Shown here: in pieces, positions 39,908-48,291 of the stretch | Layout of the letters: each line of letters starts with the position of its first letter | Position numbering within the stretch: position 1 is the first letter of the stretch | Origin: Rhizobium binae | Lineage (GTDB): Bacteria > Pseudomonadota > Alphaproteobacteria > Rhizobiales > Rhizobiaceae | Assembly (NCBI RefSeq): GCF_017357225.1 | Contig: NZ_CP071604.1 | Coordinates: forward strand, 2,855,001 to 2,919,000 | Length of the DNA stretch: 64,000 nucleotides | Reading direction: 5' to 3' | Program-made: the position numbers and the translations under genes | The notes under the pieces: generated by a model | What the model was told of the DNA's origin: nothing | Database searches by the model: none | What the model saw: the letters and a program-made list of their open reading frames with translations, nothing else

Positions 39908-40438
39908 ATGCCGATTTACGCTCTTGGCGGATTGACGCCGAAACTGCCGCCAGCCGGTCTGCATTGGATCGCCCCCGACGCCCATGTCATCGGTCAGGTC
40001 GAACTTGGCGAGAATGTCGGCATCTGGTTCTGCGCCGTGCTGCGCGGCGACAATGAGTCGATTACGATCGGTGAAGGCAGCAATATTCAGGAAGGCGTAA
40101 TGGCGCATACCGATATGGGATTCCCGCTGACGACGGGAAAGGGCTGCACCATCGGCCACCACGCTATCCTCCACGGCTGCACGCTCGGCGACAATGTGCT
40201 GGTCGGCATGGGCGCGACCATCCTGAACGGCGCCAAGATCGGCAACAACTGCCTCGTCGGCGCCAATGCGCTCGTCACCGAAGGCAAGGCGTTTCCTGAC
40301 AACTCGCTGATCGTCGGCGCACCGGCGCGCATGGTGCGGGTGCTCGATGAGACGGCGGCAGAAGGCATCCGGCGTTCGGCGGAAAATTACGTGAAGAATT
40401 GGCAGCGATTTGCGCGGGATCTGAAGCAGATTGGGTGA
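39908..40438 (+). CDS. Gamma-class carbonic anhydrase family protein
   Basis: A 176-residue left-handed beta-helix protein of hexapeptide repeats (WFCAVLRGDNESITIGEGSN, CTLGDNVLVGMGATILNGAK). The zinc His set is in EGVMAHTDMG and CTIGHHAILHGC, as in gamma carbonic anhydrases and YrdA/PaaY-like proteins. Trimer expected. Activity may be carbonic anhydrase or acyltransferase-like; many members are inactive until reduced or metalated. GGAGGAAATC lies ahead of the ATG. Confidence 0.9.
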   Translation: MPIYALGGLTPKLPPAGLHWIAPDAHVIGQVELGENVGIWFCAVLRGDNESITIGEGSNIQEGVMAHTDMGFPLTTGKGCTIGHHAILHGCTLGDNVLVGMGATILNGAKIGNNCLVGANALVTEGKAFPDNSLIVGAPARMVRVLDETAAEGIRRSAENYVKNWQRFARDLKQIG

Positions 40439-40560
40439 TTTGCGGAAGCAGGGGCCGCCATCGTGCTTCGGACCCCCTTACGGGCACTTCAGGATGAGGG
40501 CGGAGAGAGGCCGCGCTTGCCTTGCCGAGGACAATCGCGGGTCGGCACGCTGGCGCCTCC

Positions 40561-41268
40561 TCACCAGATACCGGGAACCCACCGCCAGCGCACCCGATCC
40601 ATATATTCCTCGTAGCCCTTAAGCCCACGGCGCAACTCCATTTCCTCCCCCAGCGTCCGGCCGAACAGCATAACGACGAGCAGCCCCACCGGGATCAGCG
40701 CATAGAGCGAGCCGAGCGACAGCGCCATGCCGGCGCCGAGCACGATAGCAAAGGCATATCCGGGATGGCGGATGACGGCGTAGGGTCCGGTGTCGATCAC
40801 CTTGTGATCGCGGTCGGTCTGGATGCGCACCGTCGGCTCGAAATGCCGGTTGACCGATTGCGCCCAGGTCAGGCCGAAATAGCCGGTGATCAGCAGGACA
40901 TAGCCGGCGAGCACAACCCAGTCGGATTGCGGCGCCCAATGGAAACGCCCGTCGTCGAACGCGCCGACCGGAAGAATGGCGACAAAGAGAATGATCGTCA
41001 GCGTCGCCACTACCGCATCCCAGCGCTTGGTGCCCCTCTGATATCGGCTGCGCGCCGCAAACAGCTCGGGATTCGTCCGCCAGATCCAGACGATGGCAAT
41101 TGCTGTCAGCGCAAGAAAGGCGCCGAGGAAGATCCAGCCACGCGGCCAATCAAGCCTCCCGGCCGGCCAGAAGAGGGCGGCAAACAGCACCGCGACGGTT
41201 ACGGCCAGCGATCCAATCGATGGCGCAGCCGCCAATGAGCGGCCGGGTGGATTGTCCTTTTCCGTCAT
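40561..41268 (-). CDS. Isoprenylcysteine-carboxyl-methyltransferase-like membrane protein
   Basis: A 235-residue membrane protein with about five helices. The C-terminal block VIRHPGYAFAIVLGAGMALS and EEMELRRGLKGYEEYMDRVR contains the RHPxY and E-x-x-Y methyltransferase signature of ICMT/PEMT-type membrane methyltransferases. Substrate unknown. A longer frame begins at 41298, but ATG 41268 follows AGGAG by 5 bases and is chosen. Confidence 0.85.
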   Translation of the reverse strand: MTEKDNPPGRSLAAAPSIGSLAVTVAVLFAALFWPAGRLDWPRGWIFLGAFLALTAIAIVWIWRTNPELFAARSRYQRGTKRWDAVVATLTIILFVAILPVGAFDDGRFHWAPQSDWVVLAGYVLLITGYFGLTWAQSVNRHFEPTVRIQTDRDHKVIDTGPYAVIRHPGYAFAIVLGAGMALSLGSLYALIPVGLLVVMLFGRTLGEEMELRRGLKGYEEYMDRVRWRWVPGIW

Positions 41269-41470
41269 GACCACTCCTAGCATCATCGGGCCAGGCACCC
41301 GCGACTGCCGACAGCGGCCGCAACCCTACGCGGAATTTGGGAGGCTAAACGTGCGCAACAACCCGTGGGCGATGCAGCAGATGAAGGTCGAGACCAATTG
41401 CAGCGACGCCTCTGCAGTCAGCCGCGTTGTCGGAAGCCGTTGCGGCAACGAATATCGCTCAAAACCTGCC

Positions 41471-41872
41471 TTATTCCGCCGCTTCCATGAATTGGCTCGC
41501 TCCAGAGGAGGCGGCAAGCGCGCGAACCCTGGCTTCCGTCTTGGCGATCAACTGATAGAATTCGTCCTGTGCTTCGACGTCCAGCTGTATGACGGCATTG
41601 ACATCATCGGGTGTATCGCAAACACAGGCGACCGCCGATATCGGACAAATGCCGCCGGGATAACGCTTGCCTGTCCCCGTATAGGCGCGACGGCCCCAGC
41701 GCTCGGAATAGACCGTTTCCTCCCGATCGAGGTGGAGGATCGTTCCCTTGCACGCGGTCACAATGGCCGCCTTGCCGTAAGCGAACCAATGATAGTTCAG
41801 CTTTCGGAGAATATATTTGCCAGTGATGTCTTCGCCAGCCAGTTCGGCAGGGTCTTCTATCATTCTGATCAT
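41471..41872 (-). CDS. Hypothetical protein
   Basis: A 133-residue acidic protein: ITGKYILRKLNYHWFAYGKA, GTILHLDREETVYSERWGRR, KRYPGGICPISAVACVCDTP and a helical Ala-rich tail. Three Cys lie in ICPISAVACVC. ATG 41872 follows GAGGA; the longer frame to 41959 lacks a good site. No family recognised. It is followed by the BTLCP gene on the same strand in order but with a 260-base gap, so no operon. Confidence 0.6.
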   Translation of the reverse strand: MIRMIEDPAELAGEDITGKYILRKLNYHWFAYGKAAIVTACKGTILHLDREETVYSERWGRRAYTGTGKRYPGGICPISAVACVCDTPDDVNAVIQLDVEAQDEFYQLIAKTEARVRALAASSGASQFMEAAE

Positions 41873-42257
41873 GACGACGTCCTCAACGTCTGTGCAATAT
41901 CCTTCAACTCCTCCCGCGCAGCAAGTCAAAAAACGCTGCTTTTGGAGGCACTTAGTCACAAAGTGTTTCCGATTCTTACATCATCCACGTTTTAGGTCGC
42001 CTTTCGGATGCACAATTCTTCGTCGAATTTACTGCAACCTGCACCCGTTTCGGCTTTGCCCGCGCTCGCAGTGATGTTCATTGTGCTTCTCCACCCAGGT
42101 TCGATATGTCTCGATAACGGCCCGAAAACCGCACCGGTCTCCGCCGATCGGGAGCATCGAAGAGACAGGGGACGGTGCAGGACACTCTCTGCCGGATGGG
42201 GTCGCAGGCGAGCGAACCGGTTCGCCGGGCATCTTGGCGTTTGCACGACGCGACTGG

Positions 42258-42830
42258 TTAGGAGAATTCGCCGGCGCGGGGACCGGCAAGCGTCACCCGC
42301 CAGCCGGTTCGCGACTGAAAATCCTGGGTGGCCAAAAATGTATAGCCCGTCGTGCGCCAGAGCCTGACGGCGCTGGAGAGATTGTCGAGCACGTAATCGC
42401 CACCGTCTGTGCGGGCAATAAGAACGACATGATTTTGATCATGCGGGCCGATGACCACGGAAAGCGCCAGCCTGTTTGACGGAAAACCAGCGTCGATCAG
42501 GTCCTTCATCTTCTGGAGGGCATAGTCCTCACAGTCGCCTCGGCCGGCAACCGGCAGAGTCCAGACATCCCCGAGGGGAGACGGACGGTCTTCCGCGGGA
42601 ATAATGCGTCCATTGACGGCTCGATTGACCTTTTGAAGCAGCGCTATGCCTGCTGCATCGTGCAACTGTTGGGCCGCCACCCTGCCGCACAGCCACTTGT
42701 ACTTGGAGCAAGCCGCCGCGAATCCCACGGGCGCGCCGATACTTCTCGTCACAGGTAAGGAGGATCCGGCAACAGCCTGAAAAGGCACAAGAACGGACAA
42801 AATTGCAGCGAGAGAAAAGAGACGATTCAT
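42258..42830 (-). CDS. Secreted BTLCP transglutaminase-like cysteine protease
   Basis: A 190-residue protein with a signal peptide (cut near AVA-GSSL) and the bacterial transglutaminase-like cysteine proteinase (DUF920) fold. The catalytic Cys is in GRGDCEDYAL, His in DQNHVVLIAR and Asp in YVLDNLSS. Relatives such as LapG act on periplasmic adhesins under c-di-GMP control; in alphaproteobacteria the same fold is also used in other contexts, so the target is unknown. Upstream DNA is unusually AT-rich and shared with the divergent repeat-protein gene. Confidence 0.85.
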   Translation of the reverse strand: MNRLFSLAAILSVLVPFQAVAGSSLPVTRSIGAPVGFAAACSKYKWLCGRVAAQQLHDAAGIALLQKVNRAVNGRIIPAEDRPSPLGDVWTLPVAGRGDCEDYALQKMKDLIDAGFPSNRLALSVVIGPHDQNHVVLIARTDGGDYVLDNLSSAVRLWRTTGYTFLATQDFQSRTGWRVTLAGPRAGEFS

Positions 42831-42988
42831 AGCCGATTCCCCTTATTTCCGCCTTCAGAATAACATGATCGAGATAATAATTTATTAAAATTTTATACTT
42901 GCGAATTTAACCGTAATATCGAATAGAGACAGACTAGATAGCCTTTATTATTTGCGTTAATAGATCGTTAGTATAAAAGTTCTCCCCA

Positions 42989-43004
42989 TTAACCTCCAGT
43001 TAAC
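42989..43004. promoter_or_regulatory. CtrA-type binding site TTAA-N7-TTAAC
   Basis: TTAA at 42989-42992, seven bases, then TTAAC at 43000-43004 match the full CtrA box exactly. It is 18 bases before the ATG of the repeat-protein gene. A half site TTAACC lies at 42907-42912. The surrounding 120 bases are far more AT-rich than the window. CtrA may activate or, given the closeness to the start codon, repress the gene. Confidence 0.6.
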
Positions 43005-43021
43005 CTTGGGAGACGATTGAA

Positions 43022-44065
43022 ATGCGCAGCAGAGCATCGAAATTCAGCGTCGCCGTTGCTTTCCTTCTGGCAAGCAGCAGCTTGACCATGGCCGCCCCGG
43101 CAGTCGTTAATTGCAATACCGCCGTGCGTGGCACGCTCGAATACCGGCTGTGCATGCCGACTAGATCAATTCCCACCGGCAGCAAATTCAATCCGAACGA
43201 CAGCGATCGCAGCAGCCGAAGCATTGGCGGCAGCCAGAAGACGACGAGCACCAGTTCCAGTGCCGAGTCCGGCGACCATAGTGGGAGTGGCAATCAGGTT
43301 GCGGATGAAGGCGGAAACGACACCGGCGACAACACTGGTGACGACAATGACCATGGCCACGACCATCACGGCGGCAAGGATCACGATCATGGCAAAGATG
43401 GCCATGGCAAGGACAACCATGGTGGCAAGGACCGCGATCATCATAGCGACGACAAGGGCGGCAAGGATCACGGGCACGGCAAGGACGGGCACGGGAAGGA
43501 TAACCACGGCGGCAAGGAAGGTCACGGCAAGGGCGACAACGGCGGCTCCGGCAAGAGCGACAACGGCGGCTCCGACAAGGGCGACAATGGCGGTTCCGGC
43601 AAGAGCGACAATGGTGGCTCCGACAAGGGCGACAACGGCGGTTCCGGCAAGAGCGACAATGGCGGCTCCGGCAAGAGCGACAATGGCGGCTCCGGCAAGA
43701 GCGACAATGGCGGCTCCGGCAAGAGCGACGATGGCGGCTCCGGCAAGACCGACAATGGCGGCTCCGACAAGGGCGACAATGGCGGTTCCGGCAAGAGCGA
43801 CAATGGCGGTTCCGGCAAGAGCGACAATGGCAGTTCCGACAAGAGCGACAATGGCGGCTCCGGCAAGAGCGACAATGGCGGCTCCGACAAGGGCGACAAT
43901 GGCGGTTCCGGCAAGAGCGACAATGGCGGTTCCGACAAGAGCGACAATGGCGGTTCCGGCAAGAGCGACAATGGCGGCTCCGACAAGGGCGACAATGGCG
44001 GCTCCGGCAAGAGCGACAATGACGGCTCGGGCAAAGGCGGTTCCGGCAAGGGCGGACCGAACTGA
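43022..44065 (+). CDS. Secreted repeat protein (Gly-Ser-Lys-Asp octapeptides)
   Basis: A 347-residue exported protein. Signal peptide 1-24 (cut near MAA-PAVV), a short Cys-containing segment (VVNCNTAV, RLCMPTRS, about 28-42), a Ser-rich linker, a His/Asp/Gly-rich part (DHGHDHHGGKDHDHGKDGHG), then about 20 octapeptides of the GGSGKSDN / GGSDKGDN type, ending GGSGKGGPN. The composition suggests an extended, charged surface or extracellular polypeptide, possibly metal or calcium binding through Asp/His. ATG 43022 follows TTGGGAGACG. A CtrA-type box precedes it and a strong terminator follows. Confidence 0.75.
   Translation: MRSRASKFSVAVAFLLASSSLTMAAPAVVNCNTAVRGTLEYRLCMPTRSIPTGSKFNPNDSDRSSRSIGGSQKTTSTSSSAESGDHSGSGNQVADEGGNDTGDNTGDDNDHGHDHHGGKDHDHGKDGHGKDNHGGKDRDHHSDDKGGKDHGHGKDGHGKDNHGGKEGHGKGDNGGSGKSDNGGSDKGDNGGSGKSDNGGSDKGDNGGSGKSDNGGSGKSDNGGSGKSDNGGSGKSDDGGSGKTDNGGSDKGDNGGSGKSDNGGSGKSDNGSSDKSDNGGSGKSDNGGSDKGDNGGSGKSDNGGSDKSDNGGSGKSDNGGSDKGDNGGSGKSDNDGSGKGGSGKGGPN
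43541..44020 (+). repeat. Tandem array of about 20 24-bp repeats
   Basis: Units of the form ggcggctccggcaagagcga + caat (24 bases, 8 codons) repeat about 20 times without a frameshift. Because 24 is a multiple of three, the other frames on both strands are also open (overlapping frames at 43128-44213, 43166-44113 and 43522-44049), but these are shadows. Copy number is likely to vary between strains by slippage. Confidence 0.85.
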
Positions 44066-44085
44066 GCTTGTCATCGCAGAAACGC

Positions 44086-44123
44086 GAAAGGTGAGGCTGG
44101 TCTCCGGCCTCACCTTTCTTGGA
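44086..44123 (+). terminator. Strong terminator after the repeat-protein gene
   Basis: GAAAGGTGAGGC (44086-44097) pairs with GCCTCACCTTTC (44107-44118), a 12-bp stem with a 9-nt loop, followed by TT. It lies 20 bases after the stop codon. Confidence 0.8.
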
Positions 44124-44334
44124 TTATCGGCCCGAGCACCAATCGGCGGCTATTACCGTTCTGAAAGAGACATGGCGACAAACCGGGCGGGCTGGCTTCC
44201 TCCCGCAGATTGATAGTTTGACGATCGACCTTGTGTTTTGCCGCTCGCGCTCGATATGAGTCTCATTAGCCAGACGCCCGCCCCTATTTAATCCTGGGAA
44301 AAACGGGTCTGCGCCCTGCCAGCAGGAGACTCTC

Positions 44335-44700
44335 ATGGTCGAGGCGATCACCCCGATCTCCGCCACCGCCGCATCCGAGCCCACCAAGGTTGGAACCAGC
44401 ACCTCTATCGGTTCGGAGCCCGACAACGCCTGGGTTGCCGCTCGCCAGTCGCAGATCACCGCCGATCGGCGGGCATCCCGAGAGATGGCGCAGAAGCAAA
44501 GTGCAAACGAGCTCATTCCCCACGCGGATCTGGCTGGTGAAGACGAAAAGCATCAACGCAACCGGAGTGCGGGATCGCAGGAAGAGGAAGAAGCCAGCGA
44601 AACTGTGGAACAACCGACCTTGTCGGGTGAAAGCGAGCGGATCGGCACCCGCAACTTCGATGATGACACGCCCTTCGGCGAGCGCGAGGCGATCGTCTAG
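44335..44700 (+). CDS. Small acidic disordered hypothetical protein
   Basis: A 121-residue protein with no hydrophobic core segments, rich in Glu, Ser and Thr (GSQEEEEASETVEQ, near the middle). GGAG lies 6 bases ahead of the ATG and codon use is plausible. Another open frame overlaps it, and no family is known, so it may be a regulatory or structural small protein, or a false call. Confidence 0.4.
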   Translation: MVEAITPISATAASEPTKVGTSTSIGSEPDNAWVAARQSQITADRRASREMAQKQSANELIPHADLAGEDEKHQRNRSAGSQEEEEASETVEQPTLSGESERIGTRNFDDDTPFGEREAIV

Positions 44701-44895
44701 TGTGGAAGACGGCAAGAGCTGTCTCCGTTCGCCGAGCGGAAAATCTGTCGGGGACGCCTCCCCACCTGTGCTCCTCAGGGCTTCGCCCAAGGGATGTCAC
44801 AGCAATGGGGGTGAGGAGGCGCGCACTTCCCGCTAAATTTCTCTCGGTGCAATCCGATAAGACGCCGACGATGGCTTTTGTAGCGAGACACGCCC

Positions 44896-45294
44896 TTACG
44901 CCGCACAAGCCTCGCACAGACCGCGGATCTCGATCGTCGTTTTCTCGGGCTTGAACTTCTGCCCGCGCACCCAGGCCATCAGCCGGTGATCGACTTCGTG
45001 GTCGTGGAATTCCATAACCTGGCCGCAGCTTTCGCAGATAGCAAAGGCGACAATTCCGTGGCTATGGCAGTTATCGCCGGGATGGGCGCAGGCGACAAAG
45101 GAATTGATGCTTTCGAGCCGATGCACGACGCCGTATTCGAGCAGCTTTTCCAGCGCTCGGTAGACCTGCAGCGGGGCGCGAAAGCCGTGGTCGCGCAGCT
45201 TGTCGAGGATCGTATAGGCGCTGAGCGGCCCGTCGGCCTTCTCGAGCACGTCGAAGACCAGCGACTGGTTCTTGGTCAGTTGCGGTGTTGTCAT
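44896..45294 (-). CDS. zur: Zinc uptake regulator Zur (Fur family)
   Basis: A 132-residue Fur-type repressor: winged helix VFDVLEKADGPLSAYTILDK and RDHGFRAPLQVYRALEKLLE, then the metal domain with HSHGIVAFAICESCGQVMEF and GLCEACAA. The C-x-x-C pairs (CESC, CEAC) form the structural zinc site. With zinc it represses uptake genes. It overlaps znuB (ATGA), so it is the last gene of the znuCB-zur operon, and Zur boxes lie in the divergent znuC/znuA promoter region. Confidence 0.9.
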   Translation of the reverse strand: MTTPQLTKNQSLVFDVLEKADGPLSAYTILDKLRDHGFRAPLQVYRALEKLLEYGVVHRLESINSFVACAHPGDNCHSHGIVAFAICESCGQVMEFHDHEVDHRLMAWVRGQKFKPEKTTIEIRGLCEACAA

Positions 45295-46106
45295 GAGCCT
45301 TGTCCTTGCATTGCTGCGCGGTGGCGCCTGACGGGAAGCAGGCTGAAAATGAAAAGGACGAGCGCCGCGACCACGATCGAAGGGCCGGAGGGCGTGTCGT
45401 AGGTGAGCGACCCGAACAACCCGCCGACGACGGCGGCCGCCCCGATCAGCGAGGCAAACACTGCCATGATCTCCGGCGTCACCGAGAAGCGCCGCGCCGC
45501 AGCCGCCGGAATGATCAGCAGCGAGGTGATCAGCATGATACCGACAATCTTCATGGCAATCGCAATGACGACGGCCATCAAGAGCATGAAGAGCAGCCGC
45601 GCCCGCTCGGGTCGCAGTCCCTCGGCCTCGGCAAGCTCCGCATTGACCGTTGCCGCCAGAAGCGGCCGCCAGAGCCAGGCGAGCGCCGCCAGCACGAACA
45701 AGCCGCCGCCCCAGATCAGCGCGATGTCGGTGGAGGAAACGGCAAGGATGTCCCCGAACAGGAAGGCGATGAGATCGATCCTGACCCAGCTCATGAAGGC
45801 GACCATGACGAGGCCGATCGCCAGCGTGGCATGGGAGAGGATGCCGAGCAGCGCATCGGCCGACAGCGCCTGGCGCTTCTGCAGGAAGAGCAGCAGCACC
45901 GAGACGAGAGCGGCGACGGCGAAGACGGCGAGCGTCAGATTGAGTTCGAAGAGCAGCGACAGCGCCACGCCGAGCAGCGCCGAATGGGCGATCGTATCGC
46001 CGAAATAGGCCATGCGCCGCCAGATGATGAAGCAGCCGAGCGGCCCGGTCGTCAGCGCCAACCCGACGCCGGCCAGGATAGCGCGCACGAAGAAATCATC
46101 AAGCAT
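45291..46106 (-). CDS. znuB: Zinc ABC transporter permease ZnuB
   Basis: A 271-residue permease with about eight helices (ABC-3 family), starting MLDDFFVRAILAGVGLALTT, with GCFIIWRRMAYFGDTIAHSA, IGIML-type helices and IPAAAARRFSVTPEIM. Start ATG 46106 overlaps the end of znuC by 8 bases; the longer frame upstream is a shadow of the znuC His-rich tail. It moves Zn2+ delivered by ZnuA, powered by ZnuC. Confidence 0.92.
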   Translation of the reverse strand: MLDDFFVRAILAGVGLALTTGPLGCFIIWRRMAYFGDTIAHSALLGVALSLLFELNLTLAVFAVAALVSVLLLFLQKRQALSADALLGILSHATLAIGLVMVAFMSWVRIDLIAFLFGDILAVSSTDIALIWGGGLFVLAALAWLWRPLLAATVNAELAEAEGLRPERARLLFMLLMAVVIAIAMKIVGIMLITSLLIIPAAAARRFSVTPEIMAVFASLIGAAAVVGGLFGSLTYDTPSGPSIVVAALVLFIFSLLPVRRHRAAMQGQGS

Positions 46107-47049
46107 GGCGGCTCTCCCCGCTGCGGGAATGGGCATGCCCATGCGCATGATCGTGTGCGTGATGATCATCGTGAGCATGGGCGTGGCCATGCCCGGCATG
46201 CGCGTGCTCATGGGTACCCTGTGTGTGTTCATGGGTGCCATGAACGTGATGGCCATCCTCGGGGTGGCAATAATCCGTGACCGACCCATCAGCATGGCGC
46301 ACTCGCCCGTCAGGTAGATGCGTGTGATCGTGGTGATGGCTGTAAACGGCAAGCGTCTGCGCCGCCCGGCTGCCGAACAGGCGCACATATTCCGGGCTGC
46401 GGCTCACGGTCTCAGGCGTGCCGCGGCAGCAGACATGGCCGTTTAGGCAGATGACCGTATCGGTCTCGGCCATCACAACATGCAGATCGTGCGAGATCAG
46501 CAGGATGCCGCAGCCGCTCGCATTGCGGATCGATTTGATGAGGTCGTAAAGCGCGATCTCGCCGGAAAAATCCACCCCCTGTACCGGCTCGTCGAGCACC
46601 AGGAGATCGGGCTTTCGGGCGATCGCCCGGGCCATCAGCGCCCGCTGGAATTCGCCGCCGGAGAGGTGCTGCACCTCGGCATCGCGCATATGGGCGATAC
46701 CGGCGGCTTCGAGGGCTGCGTGCATCTCGCGCTCCGGCAGCGGCCCGGTCAGCGTCATCAGCCGGCGCACCGTCAGCGGTAGCGTCCAGTCGATAGATAG
46801 CTTCTGCGGGACATAGCCAACCTTGAGACCAACCAGCCGCTCCACCCTGCCCTCGTCAGGCTTCAACACGCCGATCGCCGCCTTGGCGCTCGTCGATTTG
46901 CCGGAGCCGTTCGGCCCGATCAGCGTGACGATTTCACCGCGCGAGACCGAAAAATCGACGCCGCGCACCAGCCAGCGGCCGCCACGCAGGACGCCGACGT
47001 CTTCGAGCGAAACCAGCTGTTCGCCCCTCTTGTTTGCGGGAGAGAGCAT
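46099..47049 (-). CDS. znuC: Zinc ABC transporter ATPase ZnuC with a His-rich tail
   Basis: An ATPase of 316 residues. Walker A GPNGSGKST, signature LSGGEFQRALMARAIA, Walker B LLVLDEPVQGVD and the H-loop SHDLH are complete within the first 240 residues. The last 75-80 residues form an unusual His-rich tail (about 27 His, for example HAHAHDDHHAHDHAHGHAHS), possibly a zinc buffer or sensor. The frame can start at TTG 47052; ATG 47049 is chosen. The znuA gene is divergent. Confidence 0.93.
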   Translation of the reverse strand: MLSPANKRGEQLVSLEDVGVLRGGRWLVRGVDFSVSRGEIVTLIGPNGSGKSTSAKAAIGVLKPDEGRVERLVGLKVGYVPQKLSIDWTLPLTVRRLMTLTGPLPEREMHAALEAAGIAHMRDAEVQHLSGGEFQRALMARAIARKPDLLVLDEPVQGVDFSGEIALYDLIKSIRNASGCGILLISHDLHVVMAETDTVICLNGHVCCRGTPETVSRSPEYVRLFGSRAAQTLAVYSHHHDHTHLPDGRVRHADGSVTDYCHPEDGHHVHGTHEHTQGTHEHAHAGHGHAHAHDDHHAHDHAHGHAHSRSGESRHA

Positions 47050-47090
47050 CAAATTTTCCGACAGCGCTGTTGCATCCTGCTATTGCACAC

Positions 47091-47103
47091 GTTATAGCAT
47101 AAC
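47091..47103. promoter_or_regulatory. Zur box 1 (znuC side)
   Basis: GTTATAGCATAAC, an inverted repeat (GTTAT with ATAAC) 42 bases upstream of the znuC start. It fits the AT-rich GTnATnnnATAAC consensus shared with the two other sites in this window. Confidence 0.75.
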
Positions 47104-47112
47104 GCAATTGAT

Positions 47113-47125
47113 GTAATAACATAAC
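47113..47125. promoter_or_regulatory. Zur box 2 (znuA side)
   Basis: GTAATAACATAAC, 25 bases before the znuA ATG. With box 1 it could let one repressor pair control both divergent promoters. Confidence 0.75.
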
Positions 47126-47150
47126 ATGCGCAATTCAAGCGGAGCACCTG

Positions 47151-48179
47151 ATGAAACGCGCCCTACGGACTGCCCTGAAAACGTCAGCCCTTAAATTCCC
47201 CGCCGTCCTCTTCATCCCGGCTTTAGCGATCCCGGCCTTGCTCTTTGCCAGCACGATGCGGGCGGCTGACGCGCCGGTCGTCGTCACCTCGATCAAGCCG
47301 ATCCATTCGCTGGTTGCGGCAATCATGCAGGGCGTCGGCGAACCGGAGCTCATCGTCGATGGCGCCGCCTCCCCCCACACCTATAATTTGAGGCCTTCGA
47401 ACGCGCGCGCCCTGCAGGAGGCCAAGGTAATCTTCTGGACCGGCCCCGGGCTCGAAGCCTTCCTGGAAAAGCCGCTGCAAGCGCTGGGCCCGAAGGCGAC
47501 CATAGCCGAGCTCGACAAAGCGCCCGGTCTCGTCAAGCTGCCCTTCCGCGAAGGCGGCGCTTTCGAACCGCATGACGATGGTGATGGCGACGATCACGAC
47601 CATGCCGGCGAAACGGGGCATGACGATGATCACGATCATGATCATGGCCACGAGCACGGCGTCTTCGACACGCATCTCTGGCTCGACCCGATGAATGCCA
47701 AGGCGATGGCCGCCGAGATCACCACGACGCTGGTCGCCGCCGATCCCGCCAATGCCCTGACCTACCAAGCCAATGCCAAGACTCTGGACGAGAAGCTGAC
47801 GGCGCTGGACAAGGAGATCGCGACCACGGTCGCCCCCGTCAAGAAAAAGCCATTTGTTGTCTTCCACGACGCCTACCAATATTTCGAGCACCGCTACGGC
47901 ATCCGCGTCGCCGGCTCGATCACCGTCAGCCCGGAGACCATTCCGGGTGCCGAGCGCGTTTCGGAAATCCACCGCAAGGTCGGCGAACTCGGCGCAACCT
48001 GCGTCTTTGCCGAGCCGCAATTCGAGCCGCGCCTCGTCAAAGTCGTCATTGAGGGAACCAGCGCCAGATCCGGCGTGCTCGACCCCGAGGCGGCAACGCT
48101 GACACCCGGCCCCGATCTCTACTTCACCCTCATGCGCGGCATCGCCGAGAGCATGAAGGCTTGCCTCTCCAGCGCATGA
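47151..48179 (+). CDS. znuA: Zinc ABC transporter substrate-binding protein ZnuA
   Basis: A 342-residue periplasmic protein, signal peptide to about residue 36 (RAADAP). Features: the N-terminal TSIKPIHSLVAAIMQGVGEP, VDGAASPHTYNLRPSNARAL with the first zinc His, a His/Asp-rich loop (DHDHAGETGHDDDHDHDHGH) that delivers or buffers zinc, DTHLWLDPMNAKAMA with the second His, and VVFHDAYQYFEHRYGIRVAG with the third. A cluster 9 metal-binding protein. GGAGCACCTG lies ahead of the ATG. Confidence 0.93.
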   Translation: MKRALRTALKTSALKFPAVLFIPALAIPALLFASTMRAADAPVVVTSIKPIHSLVAAIMQGVGEPELIVDGAASPHTYNLRPSNARALQEAKVIFWTGPGLEAFLEKPLQALGPKATIAELDKAPGLVKLPFREGGAFEPHDDGDGDDHDHAGETGHDDDHDHDHGHEHGVFDTHLWLDPMNAKAMAAEITTTLVAADPANALTYQANAKTLDEKLTALDKEIATTVAPVKKKPFVVFHDAYQYFEHRYGIRVAGSITVSPETIPGAERVSEIHRKVGELGATCVFAEPQFEPRLVKVVIEGTSARSGVLDPEAATLTPGPDLYFTLMRGIAESMKACLSSA

Positions 48180-48257
48180 TCGCCGTGCGATCTCGCTCAG
48201 AGGGCTGATGCGGAAAGAGGCGGATGACCCCGTTCCGTCTTTTTCGGCCTGTCGGAT

Positions 48258-48270
48258 GTAATGATATAAC
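48258..48270. promoter_or_regulatory. Zur box 3 (COG0523 gene)
   Basis: GTAATGATATAAC, 21 bases before the COG0523 GTPase ATG. It matches the two znu boxes at 9-10 of 13 positions, so Zur probably represses this gene too. Confidence 0.7.
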
Positions 48271-48291
48271 ATTGACATAGATGAGATTCCC

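Noticed and set aside
41992-42078. Tiny frame on the minus strand (28 codons, GGAG ahead)
   Set aside because: No sequence character beyond a ribosome-like site; not enough to call.
43541-44020. Tandem array as a possible CRISPR
   Set aside because: Units are contiguous with no unique spacers and encode a regular octapeptide.
43128-44213. Three long alternative frames over the 24-bp repeat array
   Set aside because: Repeat length is a multiple of three, so all frames stay open. Only the frame at 43022 has a signal peptide and a ribosome site.
45300-46280. 326-codon plus-strand frame over znuB/znuC
   Set aside because: Shadow of the znu genes; extremely polar Arg/Gln/Asp-rich sequence.
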